Shown: positions 62,600-64,000 of the stretch, in pieces
Position numbering within the stretch: position 1 is the first letter of the stretch
How the letters are laid out: every line of letters starts with the position of its first letter
NCBI GenBank assembly: GCA_028023455.1
Contig: JAQFVV010006502.1
Span: forward strand, 620,001 to 684,000
DNA from: Epiperipatus broadwayi
Lineage: Eukaryota; Onychophora; Udeonychophora; Euonychophora; Peripatidae
Direction of reading: 5' to 3'
DNA length: 64,000 nt
Position numbers and translations under genes: made by a program
The notes under the pieces: model-generated
What the model was told of the DNA's origin: nothing
What the model saw: the letters and a program-made list of their open reading frames with translations, nothing else
The model's database searches: none

Positions 62600-62800
62600 T
62601 AAGGATATATACTTTTGAAAATCTGATGATGAGATTCTCAAAGTCCTTGTTGATTCCAATATTGTTATCATAATCATGTGATTTCAAGTCATTCTGATCC
62701 CTCATATGTAGAAACTTAATATATTTATTTAAATACACAGAAAAAGGATGGGCAGAAATGAGGCTGAACTTGTAATGTCTGATTAGAAGTGGAATGTATA
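62600..62800 (-). repeat. Family C repeat fragment
   Basis: GAAAATCTGATGATGAGATT, GATTTCAAGTCATTCTGATC and AAAAAGGATGGGCAGAAATG correspond to the promoter-distal half of family C units at 4.6-4.75 kb and 56.76-56.9 kb. No ribozyme core is in this fragment. Confidence 0.7.
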
Positions 62801-62854
62801 TACTGAAATTTAGTTGCTTTTGGTAGAAATAACTTTATACTAAAATGAAACATG

Positions 62855-63330
62855 CCTATGTGTTTGAGAAGGAAGGTTTTTAATAAACATGTTTTGCCAG
62901 TTTTTACTTATGGATCTGAGACTTGGAAACTTAATAGAAGAGCAATATAGAGACTTCAGACCACTAAAAGAAGTATAGAGAGATACATGTTGGGAGTAAC
63001 AAGAAGAGATCGAAAATGCAATGTATGGGTAAGAGAACAAACAGGTGTTACTGACCTCATTGAAAAAAATTAAAAGACTGAAGTGGAGTTGGGATGGACA
63101 TATTGCTAGAAGAAATGATGATAGATGGACAATTGAAATTTTAACTGGATTCCAAGTGATTGTAAAAGATCCAGAAAGAGACCACATGTGAGATGGGTGG
63201 ATGAAATAAAAAGTGTGCAGGGGTGATGTGGAGAAGAGAAGCTAAAGATAGGAAAAATGGAGTGAACTTGGAGAGACCTTCATTCTGCAGTGGATTGATA
63301 ATGGTTGATGATGATGAAGTAAATCTAAAG
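62855..63330 (+). pseudogene. RTE-type LINE, 3' end of pol
   Basis: Plus-strand translation shows VLP-FTYGSETWKLNRRAI, RLQTTKRSIERYMLGVTRRD, a KWSWDGHIARRNDDRWTIEI block, and a final W--A-DR block. This is the conserved end of RTE-clade polymerase. Several frameshifts and a TAG are present. It ends in the short GATGATGATGA tail typical of RTE elements. Only the C-terminal ~150 codons remain, a normal 5' truncation. It is inserted between family C repeats. Confidence 0.85.
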
Positions 63331-63339
63331 TTTAGTATA

Positions 63340-63790
63340 TACATTTTACTTGTATTCCAGCACTCATCTGTTGAACAACATCGCTATCTTCAACACACAT
63401 ACACTTAGATATAAATCAGTGTTCAGTGTATATTAAGATAGCAAATCTTTAAACTTTAATGGACAAGCTTCAATTTTCTCCACTCTCCAACTCTTCAGCC
63501 GTACATTTCACTGAAAATCCAAGAATGGAATGCTCAAAACCCTTGATGATGCCAATATTATTGTTATATCCATGTTGGCCTTAAGTCACACATAGGACCT
63601 TGATATGTCCATTTAATTATACAGATATTGGTAGAATATGTAATATTTAAAAATATGTAAATTGTCTATATTACTCTTAATGTAATTATAGAGGACTTGA
63701 ACTTGAAGTTTCAATCTCCCTACATCTATCCAATCTATCTTATACAATGATACACATGATTACATACATGTGAAAAAGATTCTTAGATTT
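63340..63790 (-). repeat. Family C repeat, diverged, minus copy
   Basis: Contains TTTAATGGACAAGCTTCAAT, CCAACTCTTCAGCCGTACAT and GGAATGCTCAAAACCC in the order of family C units, then the start of another unit (GAGGACTTGAACTTGAAG). The ribozyme region near 63355-63385 is degraded (CAGATGAGTGCTGGAATACA on the minus strand). Confidence 0.75.
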
Positions 63791-64000
63791 TCAATGAAAT
63801 GGATTGCTGAAGAATTGAAAAGTGGAGAAGATTGAAGCTTGTCCATTAAAGTTTAAAGATTTGCTATCTATATATAAACAGAACACTGATTGAATGTATG
63901 TATTAGTGATGGTGATTTGGACCAACTGATGAGTGCTGGTTCAGCATGAAATTTAGTTTATTTATATTTTCACATGTATATGGTTATATGTATCAGTTGC
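63791..64000 (+). repeat. Family C repeat, plus copy, cut by window end
   Basis: Inverted relative to 63340-63790 and meeting it near 63790. Landmarks are GAAGCTTGTCCATTAAAGTT and GGACCAACTGATGAGTGCTG. It continues beyond the window. Confidence 0.8.
63921..63965 (+). ncRNA. Hammerhead ribozyme motif, family C, partial decay
   Basis: ACCAA, CTGATGA (63926-63932), a stem II with G-U closing pair (GTGCT/AGCAT, loop GGTTC), and GAAA at 63948-63951. The 3' stem I strand is eroded (TTTAGTTTATTTA), so cleavage is unlikely here. Confidence 0.6.

Noticed and set aside
62840-63187. 115-codon minus-strand frame
   Set aside because: It is antisense to the RTE polymerase tail and reflects the complementary codon pattern. 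The minus frame at 63141-63344 and the plus frame at 63223-63408 are also RTE shadows or fragments.

Overview
The window looks like intergenic DNA from a metazoan, most likely an AT-rich invertebrate. The evidence is very high A+T, long (TA)n microsatellites, no prokaryote-style gene packing, and the mix of transposon families: Penelope-like elements with GIY-YIG endonuclease, Tx1/L1-type and RTE LINEs, Ty3/Gypsy-type LTR elements, a ZMYM/DUF4371-type hAT element and several MITEs. I cannot name the species from the sequence. I found no intact host protein-coding gene; every protein-like segment I recognise is a decayed or broken transposon.

Layout: 0-6 kb holds MITEs, foldback repeats and a hammerhead-ribozyme (HHR) repeat cluster (family C). 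7.5-8.6 kb is an inverted dimer of a second HHR repeat (family A). 9.3-11.7 kb is a dead Tx1-like LINE. 14.1-15.5 kb is an inverted pair of Penelope endonuclease remnants with tRNA-like tails. 17.0-22.6 kb is a gag-only LTR element on the minus strand with a piggyBac-like MITE nested in one LTR, flanked by a duplicated host segment. 26 kb has another foldback copy. 29.5-30.9 kb carries a third HHR repeat (family B). 33.3-34.4 kb is a pogo/Tigger-like MITE. 34.6-35.4 kb is a diverged family A dimer. 36-44 kb is gene-free, with a strikingly C-poor stretch at about 38.5-42 kb. 44.6-45.2 kb is another palindrome. 46.4-50.1 kb is a Ty3/Gypsy-like element with a 5-bp target duplication. 52.2-55.6 kb is a complete but dead hAT element with an 8-bp target duplication. 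56.5-61.1 kb is a head-to-head pair of Penelope-like elements with HHR-bearing terminal repeats. 62.6-64 kb has an RTE LINE tail and more family C repeats.

The standout result is a set of hammerhead ribozyme motifs in three different repeat families (A, B, C), with unit lengths near 418, 426 and 476 bp. These units are often partly tandem, and nearly all occur as inverted dimers joined at their 5' ends with their 3' ends pointing outward into TA-rich DNA. The coding Penelope pair has the same architecture and carries family C repeats at its ends. This suggests that A, B and C are non-autonomous, retrozyme-like passengers of Penelope-like machinery. That link is an inference; the ribozyme cores, pairings and inverted layouts are visible in the sequence.
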